A stretch of DNA of 64,000 nt from Zopfochytrium polystomum. Lineage: Eukaryota; Chytridiomycota; Chytridiomycetes; Chytridiales; Chytridiaceae. Positions 54,403 to 63,960 of this stretch are shown piece after piece. A model generated the notes under the pieces. It saw only the letters and a list, made by a program, of their open reading frames with translations, was not told the DNA's origin and ran no database searches. Location: assembly GCA_025765615.1 (NCBI GenBank), contig JAIVFJ010000090.1, positions 1 to 64,000 on the forward strand. Reading direction: 5' to 3'. The position numbers were made by a program, and so were the translations under genes. Numbering within the stretch: position 1 is the stretch's first letter; each line of letters opens with the position of its first letter.

Positions 54403-57400
54403 GGGGCAATTCCCTGGACCCTCCTCCAAGCTGCCCCTGTTTCATCACCACCACCAGCACCACAAACACCTCAGATTCCAAGCCCCACCAACTCACCATG
54501 GATGTCAAGATTCAACTCTCACCCAAGTCAACCATCACAACCAAGGCCCTTATCGACTCTGGATCATCCTGCAACATCATTGATGCCACCCTTGCCAAGT
54601 CTTGTGCCATTCCCACCATTAAGAAATCCACACCCCTCAAGGTCCACTTTGCCAATCATGCTCTGTTCAAGGAAATCAGCCATGAAACCAAGCTAAACCT
54701 CCACATCCAAGACTTTCCACCATCCATGGTCAACCTGGAAGTATTGGATCTTGGCTCACCCACATTCTCTGTCATCCTGGGATTACCATGGCTGCAAGCC
54801 CAGAACCCTGACATTGATTGGGTCACTGGTCAAGTCCAACCTCCACCAATTGGAACAGTCACCCAAAACTCAAGTCAAGCCTCCAAGTCTCATGCTCGCA
54901 AGACCTTGATTCAAGGTTCACAGCCAGGTATTAAAGGTCAACCACCAAAGACTCCAGTGTCACCCTGCAGTTCACAAATCCCAGCCAAGACTCAAGTTCC
55001 ACAGTTCACAGTTCACAGTCAAGATTCAAGTAGAGCTCACAGAGCTCACAGTCATGGCCAAGTCTGTAGTTCACAGAACCCACAGTCAAAGATTCAAGTA
55101 CCACAGTTCACAGTCCACATTCAAGATTCAAGTTCCACAGCTCACAGTCTTTGCCAAGAACAGAACTCTCAGTCAAAGATTCAAGAATCACAGTTCCCAG
55201 TCAAGAATTCAAGCCCCACTGCTGAGGAGCACGACAACCTGGACCCATCAGACCTTTTGCTGGCATCCAAGCTACCAAAAGAATATCTCCCTTATGCTGA
55301 TGTGTTTTCCAAGACCAAGGCAGACCTGCTACCAGCTCAGAGGCCTTATGACTGTGAAATCCCACTCAAGGATGAAACTTGCAGCCCACCTTTCAAGCCA
55401 CTGTACCACCTCTCTCCACCAGAAGCCAAGGCCCTCCAAGAATACATTGAAGAAATGCTGAACAAGGGATTCATCCAACCTTCCAAGTCACCAGCTGGAG
55501 CTCCCATCTTTTTTGTCAAGAAGAAGGATGGGGGACTGAGACCCTGTGTGGACTACAGAGATCTCAATGAGATGACAGTCAAGAACCGCTATCCACTGCC
55601 TCTCATCTCTGAATTACTGGACAAACTGAGCCATGCAAGGATATTTTCCAAGATTGACCTCAGAGGTGCCTACAATTTGGTCAGAATTAAGCCCCAGGAT
55701 CAATGGAAGACTGCCTTCAGATGCAAATACGGTCACTTTGAGTACTTGGTTATGCCCTTTGGACTTACCAATGCTCCAGCTATTTTCCAAGGCATGATGA
55801 ATGACATCTTCAGGGATATTCTGGACCTTTTTGTCATTGTCTACCTGGATGATATCCTGGTATTTTCATCTGACACTGCAAGCCATATGGGACATGTCAA
55901 GACTGTCTTGGAGAGACTCAGACAGCATCACCTCTATGCAAAGCTGGAGAAGTGTGAATTCCACAAGACCTCCATTGAGTTTTTGGGGTTCATTGTGTCT
56001 GACAAAGGGATCTCCATGGCACCAGACAAGATCCAAACTATTCTTGAATGGAAGGCTCCAAATTCCATCAAGGATGTTCAAAGCTTCCTTGGATTTTGCA
56101 ACTTCTACAGAACCTTCATTGCCAACTATTCTGCCATAGCCAAGCCTCTCACTGATCTCACCAAGAAGACCACCAAGTTTGAATGGACCCCAGCAGCAGA
56201 GCAAGCCTGGCTAGCTCTTAAGACAGCAACCACAAGTGCACCACTCCTTAAGCATGTGGATCCCTTGCTTCCCTTCACCTTGGAAACTGATGCCTCAGAC
56301 TATGCCCTTGGCGCTGTTCTGTCCCAGCCAAGCTCTCAGGACCCCTCTGCTCCTCTGCATCCAGTGGCATATTACTCCAGGAAGCTGAACAGTGCTGAGT
56401 GTAACTACACAGTCCATGACAAGGAGTTGCTTGCAATTGTGGAAGCATTCAAATTCTGGAGACACTACTTGGCTGGTTCTAAAGGCATCTCTGTCTATTC
56501 TGATCACAAGAACCTCACCTTCTTCAGGGCAAGGAGGTTGCTCAAGCAGAGGCATGCCAGGTGGGCTGAACTGCTCTCTGAGTATGACTTTAAGCTGTGC
56601 TATTCTCCTGGCCACCTTAACACTGTGGCTGATGCCCTGTCAAGAAGAACAGACCTTGCACCTGAAGGGGGAGATGGTTTCACCCCACCATCCAAGACAC
56701 ACCTTTCATTGCTTCCTGACAGTGTGTGGGCCCATGCTATTTCCAAGGACCCCAAGCCTCACAAGATTCAAATCAGCCAAGAAGAGGAAAAACTTGAGAT
56801 ACTCAAGACAAGGCATGATGCAGCAACAGCTGGACACCCAGGAGAGCACAAGACCTATGAGCTTGTTTCCAGAGACTTCTACTGGCCAGGCATGAGGAAG
56901 TACATCAAGAACTATGTCAGCAGCTGTGAAACCTGTCAAAGAAACAAGTCCAGCAGACACAAGCCCTATGGACTTCTGGAGCCCCTCCCAATTGCCATCA
57001 GCCCTTGGTCATCAATATCCATGGACTTCATTGTGAAACTGCCCCCATCCCATGGATTTGACTCTATCCTTGTTGTCATCTGCAGAAGGACAAAGTTGGC
57101 CCATTTCATCCCCTGCACTGAGAATATAGATGCACAAGGAACAGCAGACCTGTTTTTGCAGCACATATTCAGGCTCCATGGGCTGCCTCAGTCAATCGTC
57201 AGTGACAGAGGACCACAGTTCAGATCTCAATTTTGGAAAGCACTCACAGCAGCCCTTGGAATCAAGTCTCAACTGTCAACTGCTTATCACCCTCAGACTG
57301 ATGGACAAACAGAAAGAACAAACCAGACTCTGGAGCAGTATTTGAGGTGCTATGTCAGCTATCAACAGGATGATTGGCCCACCCTCCTTCCACTGGCAGA

Positions 57401-58094
57401 ATTTGCTCTCAACAATTCTCTCCACTCAAGCACCCAGCTATCTCCTTTCTTTGCAACCTATGGCTTCAATCCAAAAGGAGATCTTTTGGGACAAGAGACC
57501 CTATCCAATGTCCAAGCTCCTGCTGTGGCTTCACACTTGCATAAGCTCAAGATCATCAGCACCTTCCTGGACTCCACCCTGAAGCAAGCCCAAGAAGATG
57601 CCTCAAGATTTCCCAACACTCACAGAATGGACCATGACCTTGCTGTGGGTCAGCAAGTTTGGCTTCTGAGGAAGAACTTGCAGACCAAAAGACCAAGTCC
57701 CAAGCTAGACAACCTCAAGTTGGGACCTTTCAAGATCTTGGAGCAAATCAATCCAGTCACCTTCAAGCTGGATCTCCCTGCATCCATGAAGATCCACCCA
57801 GTTTTCCATGTCAGCCTTTTGGAGAAGTTTGTGGCCAATTCCATTCCAGGCAGAGTTGTTCCTCCTCCTCCTCCAGTTGAGGTAGAAGGTGAAGAGGAAT
57901 TTGAGGTTGAACAAATCTTGGATGCCAAGTGGTTTGGAAGAACACTCAAGTTCCTTGTTAAGTGGAAAGGTTACTCAGATGCTGACAACACCTGGGAGCC
58001 TGAGTCAAACCTCACTCACTGCCAAGACCTTCTGCTCGAGTTCAAGACCAGGTACCCCACCAAGTTGCAGAAGAGGCCCAAAAGGGGGAGATGA
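54318..58094 (+). CDS. pol: Pol polyprotein: protease, reverse transcriptase, RNase H, integrase, chromodomain
   Basis: 1258 codons open in the -1 frame relative to gag; real Pol starts by frameshift at 54375-54381 rather than at a start codon. Using frame numbering: aspartic protease DSGSS at ~80-84; Ser/Gln-rich linker 180-300; reverse transcriptase ~330-600 with FKIDLRGAYN-like motifs and catalytic IVYLDDILVF at ~505; RNase H with TDASDYALGAVLS at ~657 and DALSRR at its end; integrase HHCC finger around 825-880 (GHPGEHKTYE...CETCQRNK), then DDE catalytic residues in SMDFIVKLP, SDRGPQF and GQTERTNQ (~900-1000); C-terminal chromodomain at ~1195-1250 (VEQILDAKW, FLVKWKGYSDADNTWEPESN). All catalytic motifs are intact. 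The chromodomain should guide insertion to marked chromatin. Confidence 0.97.
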   Translation: MFLLWLQGACCQGLPKEEAPKLPGPGSLRGNSLDPPPSCPCFITTTSTTNTSDSKPHQLTMDVKIQLSPKSTITTKALIDSGSSCNIIDATLAKSCAIPTIKKSTPLKVHFANHALFKEISHETKLNLHIQDFPPSMVNLEVLDLGSPTFSVILGLPWLQAQNPDIDWVTGQVQPPPIGTVTQNSSQASKSHARKTLIQGSQPGIKGQPPKTPVSPCSSQIPAKTQVPQFTVHSQDSSRAHRAHSHGQVCSSQNPQSKIQVPQFTVHIQDSSSTAHSLCQEQNSQSKIQESQFPVKNSSPTAEEHDNLDPSDLLLASKLPKEYLPYADVFSKTKADLLPAQRPYDCEIPLKDETCSPPFKPLYHLSPPEAKALQEYIEEMLNKGFIQPSKSPAGAPIFFVKKKDGGLRPCVDYRDLNEMTVKNRYPLPLISELLDKLSHARIFSKIDLRGAYNLVRIKPQDQWKTAFRCKYGHFEYLVMPFGLTNAPAIFQGMMNDIFRDILDLFVIVYLDDILVFSSDTASHMGHVKTVLERLRQHHLYAKLEKCEFHKTSIEFLGFIVSDKGISMAPDKIQTILEWKAPNSIKDVQSFLGFCNFYRTFIANYSAIAKPLTDLTKKTTKFEWTPAAEQAWLALKTATTSAPLLKHVDPLLPFTLETDASDYALGAVLSQPSSQDPSAPLHPVAYYSRKLNSAECNYTVHDKELLAIVEAFKFWRHYLAGSKGISVYSDHKNLTFFRARRLLKQRHARWAELLSEYDFKLCYSPGHLNTVADALSRRTDLAPEGGDGFTPPSKTHLSLLPDSVWAHAISKDPKPHKIQISQEEEKLEILKTRHDAATAGHPGEHKTYELVSRDFYWPGMRKYIKNYVSSCETCQRNKSSRHKPYGLLEPLPIAISPWSSISMDFIVKLPPSHGFDSILVVICRRTKLAHFIPCTENIDAQGTADLFLQHIFRLHGLPQSIVSDRGPQFRSQFWKALTAALGIKSQLSTAYHPQTDGQTERTNQTLEQYLRCYVSYQQDDWPTLLPLAEFALNNSLHSSTQLSPFFATYGFNPKGDLLGQETLSNVQAPAVASHLHKLKIISTFLDSTLKQAQEDASRFPNTHRMDHDLAVGQQVWLLRKNLQTKRPSPKLDNLKLGPFKILEQINPVTFKLDLPASMKIHPVFHVSLLEKFVANSIPGRVVPPPPPVEVEGEEEFEVEQILDAKWFGRTLKFLVKWKGYSDADNTWEPESNLTHCQDLLLEFKTRYPTKLQKRPKRGR
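54375..54438 (+). promoter_or_regulatory. Programmed -1 ribosomal frameshift signal (slippery site plus H-type pseudoknot)
   Basis: The slippery heptamer CCCAAAC lies at 54375-54381, phased C CCA AAC in the gag frame. After a 5-nt spacer, stem 1 GGTCCAGG (54387-54394) pairs with CCTGGACC (54413-54420). Loop bases AGGGGCA (54402-54408) pair perfectly with TGCCCCT (54432-54438), giving stem 2. The shift moves translation into the Pol frame (APKLPGPGSL) just before the Gag stop. All parts are conserved in the deleted copy. Confidence 0.85.
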
Positions 58095-58447
58095 TGTTAT
58101 GAATCACCCTCTGGAAACCTCTGGAACCTTCTAGAACATTCCTTCATGGAACCTTCTGGAACCTTCTGGAACCTTCTAGAACATTCCTTCATGGAACCTT
58201 GTGGAACCTTCTGGAACCTTCTTTGCTTTCCTGACTTGTCTTGTTGTCATTGGTATCATTGGTATCATTGTATTACTAATTGCTCTTTCTGGAACTTTCT
58301 TGGAGTCTTGACAAGGAACACTCTCAAAAGGTATAAAAGGGGGATGGGGGACCTGTCCCATCCCTCAAGTGAATTATTGTTTCCAATACAATCATCACTC
58401 CTCTCAGTTCCTTGTCTGCCTTGTCCTGTCCTGCCCTGTTCCTGACA
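58095..58447 (+). repeat. 3' LTR
   Basis: 353 bp. It equals the 5' LTR plus one extra 45-bp block that adds another run of GAA/TTC units: uninterrupted, correctly spaced units run at 58124-58141 and 58149-58186, with a third array at 58194-58222. Confidence 0.97.
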
Positions 58448-58452
58448 CTATG

Positions 58453-59545
58453 GGTTGCTGCACGAGCAGCCAAAGGCTGTGAGGGCAGCGCTCAGTTTGT
58501 CTGAGGTTCCGGGTTTGCCAGTGTGGCTGTGCTGCGAGACAGCGGCTTCTCTCTCTTTCTGTCCTTCTTTGTCTGTCAGTGTGTCAATGGCTCCAGGCTA
58601 ACACCTCAAGCTTTGTTGGTCACTCTCCAAGTGGTCTGCCACGCAATGGTCCTTGTGGCATGCCACTATGTAATATAAATATTTGGTTCTCTGGTCGCCT
58701 GTTTTGTTTACCTTTTTTTTTGGCATGCATCCTTCCTGGTTCGCCAAAAAAAGACATAAAAAAAAATAAAAATAAAAAATAAAAATAAAACAACGCACAC
58801 CTCCTTGAGAAGTTGTGACGCCGCCCTCCGCTGCCGCAGGCGCCCCGACTACCTCCCATGTCACAGGCACAATGCTGCAGCGACTGCTTGCAAGGCCAAT
58901 GGAGGTCAAGGTGACATATAGGAAGAGGAGAATGAAGGTCGAAAACTGGATAAGAGCAAGGAGGCTGGGCCTACCAGGAAGGTCTTGAAGGGAGTGGGGT
59001 CCCCCAGTTGCAGGTGTTGGCGGGAAGGCAGATGTTTGTTACCGCAATGTGCACGCAAACAGCAATAAATTTTTGGGTTAGATAAACAGTCCTGCTTACT
59101 ATGGAGTATGAGCATGACTAACCGTCCCTTCGAATTTTGCAAATTGTTTGTGAATGTTTTCTCGTGCGGTCGCATTGATTGGTTCAAGCCCCACGCACTC
59201 GAGCGTCGCGCGCAAGATCAATCTCCAATTTCTTGTTTCTTTCATTTTCTTTTTTTTTCTTTTTTTTGTTCTCCGCCAACGAAAATATGGCAGTTTCACA
59301 TAGCGCTCTTTTATTGATACTCCCCACGTCAGACGTACTTTTTGCGAGGGGGAGGCCAGACACAGGAAGCAGAGGGAGTGGGTGGGGGGGGGGGGGGAAG
59401 GTCAATTGATTCGTTTGTATTGGAAAGGAGGGCGGGAGAAGACGGCGAAAAGAGCGCGCAACGTCAGCCAACAGCGAAACGGATAAAGAAAAAAAGAAAA
59501 AAGAAGAATAATAATAAAAACCTCCCCTTCCCCTTCGGTCCCGTC
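58453..59545. other. Intergenic, 3' flank of the TPR-thioredoxin gene
   Basis: No gene is seen. It holds A/T runs at 58758-58790, a G-run at 59383-59397, and an AATAAA on the minus strand near 59313 that could be the poly-A signal of the TPR-thioredoxin gene. Confidence 0.4.
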
Positions 59546-59551
59546 CCTCAC

Positions 59552-60217
59552 CTTTGCCACCAACGACTCGACGGCCCTAATGTCCGCGCCTCTGACGGGC
59601 TCGCCGACGGGCCCGCCGTTCTTGTAAACGCGGAAGGTGGGCATGGCGGTGACGCCCGCGGCCTGGGAGATGCGGGAGAACCTGTCGACGTCAACTTTGA
59701 GGAATGTCGCGGCGGGGTGCTTTACAGAGAGGTCGGCGTAGTACGGGGCGACCATTTTGCAGGGGCCGCACCAGGTGGCGAAGAAGTCTTTTTTTTGTGT
59801 GTGTGTGTGAGTGCTCGTTGGAGTGAGCGAGAGCAAAAAAAAGGAACGACAACAAACCGACGACAACGACTCCCCCCGCCTTGACGGCCTTGTCAAATTC
59901 CTCGTCGGCGTGGACCTCGCGGACGCGCTTGTAGGTCTTGTAGAGGGCGTCGTTCTCGGCCTTTGCCTTTTGCAGCTGGGCGTTGGCCGGGTCGAGGGCG
60001 ACGGCCGCGGCGTAGGCGGCCGCGGCGTCCTTGTAGCGCGCGAGACCTTGCAGCGCGGCGCCGCGGCGGGAGTGGCCCTGTATGGGTGGAAGAGTCGAAG
60101 GAAGCCATGAGTTTACCCACGGGAACGGAGGGGTGGTGTCATCACGATGACACCCCTCTCCATCTCATCCTCTCTACTCTCATCCTCTCTCCCACACGTC
60201 GCCCCCGATCGCGCACA

Positions 60218-60258
<41 letters not shown>

Positions 60259-60632
60259 GCCACCGCACCTTTGCCCACTCCTTCTTCAGCGCGACGGCTC
60301 TGTCCGCGTCGTCCAGGGCGGCCTGGTAGTCGCGCAGGCTAGCGTGGGCGGCGGAGCGGTTCGAGAACAGGACGGCGTTGTTCGGGTCGATGGCGACGGC
60401 GTCGGAGAAGTGGGCGATGGCGCCGCGGAAGTCGCCTGCGGCGAAGGCGGCGTTGCCGAGGGCTTTGAGCTCGTCGGAGGTTGGCTGGGTGTGTTTTTTG
60501 GGGTGCAATTAAGGGTTAGAGGGAGCGTCTTTGGCTGAGACTGAGATCTCGGTTGTTTGCGGTGGGGCGGGTGGTGTAGACGGCGGGGTGGGGCGCAGCC
60601 CTTTTTGCATGGAGCGAGCGAGAACCCACCAT
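59552..60632 (-). CDS. TPR-thioredoxin fusion protein
   Basis: Exons, in order: 60632-60630 (ATG alone), 60484-60269, 60077-59858 and 59787-59552; all joins keep frame with GT-AG introns. The single-codon first exon is inferred from ATG|GTGGGT and ACCCAG|CCA, giving MPTSDELKALGN, a typical start of TPR co-chaperones. Residues ~4-108 hold three TPR units (ALGNAAFAAGDFRGAIAHFS, AVLFSNRSAAHASLRDYQAA, GHSRRGAALQGLARYKDA), the Hsp70/Hsp90-tail-binding type. The thioredoxin domain follows at ~142-225 with redox site WCGPC, VDVD and cis-proline AMPTF. Arabidopsis TDX has a similar TPR-thioredoxin layout. Probable role: cytosolic redox-linked co-chaperone. A further GTGAGG donor after VESLVAK implies a very short last exon (possibly ending near 59330) that I cannot fix. 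Confidence 0.85.
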
Positions 60633-60639
60633 TTCGTTC

Positions 60640-61297
60640 CGATCGATCAGTGCAGGTTTTGTACACGATTAATACTCGAAGTGCGACAACCAGAGAGCGA
60701 CCACTATGCACTCCATTTTTAGTCGTTTTTCTTAGTTTTTTTCTTCAAGGCATTGTTCAAGCCACGGAAGCTTCGAAGTTGGAAATAAGGAGGCCAGCCT
60801 TCGCAGTGGTGGAGCTGTTCCTGTTCTTGTTGTTGTTGTTGTTGTTCGGGAGAGCTGCGGGCGGGTCGGGGCGGCGATGCTTCCATGCACGCCGGAAAAA
60901 AAAAAAAAAAGAAAAAAAAAAGACGGAAAAACCATATGTCATCCATCCATCCAATAATCCAATTGTAGAAGGCGCATTCTGGAGTAATCTTGATTTAAAA
61001 CCCCCGAACCTGAAAGACTGGGGGGTATTTTTTTTTTTTTTGGTGCTTTTTGCTTTTTTGCCTGTTCTTCTTCTTCGTCTCACTCTCGGTGAATGGTTGT
61101 GCCCCGCACCGCGCGCCGAAGACTGCTCTGCTTGAGGGATGGGCGCGGGCAGGCGAGTGGGCGGGCGGGCGGGGAAAGCCGGGAGGTGAAAAGGGGAAGG
61201 GGGCGGGATTTTAGAGCGAGCCCAATTGAAGCGGGTCGGGAGAAGTGAGAAGGGGAGCGAGGCAGAGAAAGAGAGAGCGAGAGAGAGAGAGAGAGAG

Positions 61298-61331
<34 letters not shown>

Positions 61332-61740
61332 AGATCTGCCGAGGCACTCTCACTCATTCCCCGCCCCGAATTAGAAATGAGATGGGCGGAGACAGGAGTT
61401 CTTCAGGTTTTTCTTTTTTTTTTTTTTCTTTTTTTTCCTTTTTGGTAAATCCAACATAACTAAAACAAGAAAAACAGCTTGTTGAAAGGACGAAAAAAAA
61501 AAAAAAAAGAAAAAAAAAAGAAAGAAAGAAAGGAACCAACCCAAGGTTATAATAAAGAGGTTGGATCTCGTCCGCGGTACACACACTCACACACAAGCAG
61601 TCGCCCGCACATCGCACGCCTCTTCGTTTTTTACAAAGAGAACCAACCAACCCCCAAAGCCTCTTCAGCCACACCACACGCAGCCAGCACACACGGTCAT
61701 CACGCACGGTCACCACCCGCACACACCCAGACAACTGCAA
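60640..61740. other. Divergent intergenic region with microsatellites
   Basis: This separates the TPR-thioredoxin gene (minus) from the Rcf2-like gene (plus), so both promoters lie here. Poly-A/T runs occur at 60897-60922, 61029-61041, 61415-61440 and 61492-61520, and a (GA)n(TG)n tract at 61268-61330. Frames through them are low complexity. Confidence 0.6.
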
Positions 61741-61748
61741 ACAAAAAC

Positions 61749-63083
61749 ATGTCCAGCGCAATGGCATCCGGCGACGACGTCGTCTTTAGCGACAAGATGG
61801 AGGCGCACCGGCTGCGGCAGCTGGAAAAGGTGATTGTTTGATTGAGAGAGAGAGAGTGAGAGAGAGAGATAGTGAACGATCTTCGACGACGACGACGAAC
61901 GAACGATCGAATGATCGATTGAATGATCGAACGATTGCCCCCCCGTGATGATTGCACCACCTCCGAGCTCCCATTACTGATCCAACCCTGCGTGCCACTT
62001 CCCGCCCGCCCGCCCGCCCTCGTTTACAAACAACACAACAACAACAGGAAAAAATCCACTCGTTCGTGCTGCAAGAGGGCGTCAACACGAGCGCGATCGC
62101 GACCGCGTTCATCGTCGGCGCGAGCCTGCTGGGCCAGCGGTTCTCGCCGCTGTACCGGCGGCAGACGTTTGCGTTCAAGGTGAGGGGGCCTCTTTCTCTT
62201 TTTTTTTTCTGGTTTTTGTTTGTTTTTTTTGTTTGGTACGGTCCGCGAACGGATCGGGGGGTGGCGCACCGGCCTCGCGCCCGAATTCTCATTGTTCTTT
62301 TTCTCTCCCTCGCACAATACTACCACCACAACCACACCACACCACACACCACCATGCTCCAGGCGTTCGTCGTGTCCTCGGCGTCGATGGCGGGCTTCTT
62401 TTTCGGCACGGATCGGGCGGCGGTGCGCGCGGACCGAGAGTTTGCGCAGCGGTTCTCGGTGACGAAGGAGGAGGAGCTGTCGCTGATCCGCGAGAGCAAA
62501 GAGGCGCGCAGCTGGGAGTCGTTCCAGCGGACGCTGTACAGGAACAGGGTAATGTGTTGTTTCTTTGGTTGTCTTTTTTTTGTGTGTGTGTGTGTGTTTG
62601 CTGTTTTTGCTGACACCGCACGTCACACAACTAGTTTGAGATCCTCGCCGCGTCGTACTTTGGCATCCTCGGAACGACCATGGCGTACAACTTTGCGCGC
62701 AAGTGAGTTGTTTGCATTTATTTCTTTTTCTTTCGTTTCACCCTGTCTCACTCTCATCCTACAAAAAAAAAAAAATCAGGGACATTTTCATGTCGCAAAA
62801 ATTCATCAACGCGCGTATGACGGCGCAGGTGGCCGCGATCGCGGGCGTCGGGGCCATCGCCGTGCTGGCGTCGACCACGCGGCCAGAGCCTATCATCGGT
62901 GAGTGTGTGTTTCTGTTGTTTTTTTTCTTCTCCTCCCCCCCGCCTTTTTCGGAGTGTGCCTCCGACTCTCTGCCTTCTCGTCTTCGACTAACCAACAACA
63001 ATGCCACCACCCCATCCCCCACCCTCCTTGAATCAGACCCGTACTACGAGCGCATCCTGAAGGAGGGCGAGCGCAAGGCTTAA
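61749..63083 (+). CDS. HIG1-domain mitochondrial protein, Rcf2-like respiratory supercomplex factor
   Basis: Six exons (61749-61829, 62048-62179, 62363-62548, 62635-62702, 62780-62898, 63037-63083) splice in frame to 210 residues. All introns are GT-AG, and two have CA/TG or T-rich runs. The N-terminal part has KMEAHRLRQLEKEKIHSFVL, two hydrophobic segments (ATAFIVGASLLGQRF, FVVSSASMAGFFFG) and a charged linker. The C-terminal part is the HIG1 domain: a membrane helix (FEILAASYFGILGTTMAYNF), the polar turn RKDIFMSQKFINARM and a second helix (VAAIAGVGAIAVLAS). This layout, an N-terminal membrane pair before HIG1, is that of fungal Rcf2, an inner-membrane factor tied to complex III-IV supercomplexes and cytochrome oxidase activity. 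The last exon adds a short acidic/basic tail. Confidence 0.85.
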
Positions 63084-63327
63084 AATTGCGAGTGCGGGCC
63101 ATGTGTGTGCTTTGCATGGGGAACCGCCACCACTACCTTAGTTTTTTTTCTCCTTTTTGGGCTTCGATTTATGGGAATAAGAAAAAAAAAGAAAGAAAAA
63201 AAGAGTCAAAAACCAGAAAGAACCAAAAAAAAACAAAAAAAAAACAAAAAAAAAAAAACACAACCTCCAAGAAAACCAAAATACACGCCTCTTCCCTCTT
63301 TCTGCTTGCGCAGTTTTCCCTCTTCTC

Positions 63328-63925
63328 CTACTTATCCCTCGCCGCCTGGACGCACGCTCCCCCCTTCTCCCTCTCCCTCTCCCTCTCCCTCTCCACCTCT
63401 CCCCGCGCCTTCTCCCCCCTCCCGTCCCCCTTCCCATACCCCAACCCCAACCCCAACCCCCTCTCTCTCTCCCTCTCCGTCTCCCTCTCCCCCTCCCTCC
63501 ACCACTCCCCAACCTCCCGCACCGCCGCGCACGTCCACGCGTACTCCTCGTCCCGCACCCCAAACCGCCACGCGAGCGCCTCGCACGCGCCCCGTTCCGC
63601 CTCCCTGACAACCCTCGGCGACAGCCCGGCCAGCGGCGCCCAGTGCCGCGCGACGCTCCAGCCGGGGGCGTCGTCGTCGGCGTATTTTTGCGCGAGGAGG
63701 AGGGCGGCGGCGGCGGTTGCGGCGGTTGAAGACGCGCGGGCAAGTGAGGCGGCGGCGGCGGCGCGGAGGCGGCGGAGGTAGACGACGGCGAGGGTGACGA
63801 GGGGCAAGGGGAAGCGGGCGAGGGCCAGGAGGCGGAGGGCGAAGCGGGCGAGGTGCGGGTCGGGGGGGTCGAGGTCTTGCGGCGGCGGTCGTCGTTGGAC
63901 GACGGGGTTTGGTGCGGTGGCGGTA

Positions 63926-63960
<35 letters not shown>

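Larger units (their letters stand above)
53131..58447 (+). mobile_element. Intact Ty3/Gypsy chromodomain LTR retrotransposon (chromovirus)
   Basis: 5317 bp. LTRs lie at 53131-53438 and 58095-58447, with a perfect 5-bp target duplication CTATG (53126-53130 and 58448-58452). Gag and Pol frames have no stop. By eye the LTRs differ only by one extra 45-bp block in the 3' LTR, so insertion is recent. Just inside the 5' LTR is an 11-nt fold-back primer site. A purine-rich tract (AAAAGGGGGAGATGA) directly precedes the 3' LTR and is the expected plus-strand primer. The domain order protease, RT, RNase H, integrase, chromodomain places it in the chromoviruses. Everything required for movement seems present. 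Confidence 0.97.

Noticed and set aside
58176..58361. 61-codon frame repeated at 16236, 41570, 45144, 53167 and 58176
   Set aside because: It is the antisense of the LTR itself, conserved only because the LTR is conserved.
63360..63490. Arg/Glu/Gly tail of the cyclin as a separate domain
   Set aside because: The tract is simple CT/CCTCT DNA; the residues need not be translated or functional.
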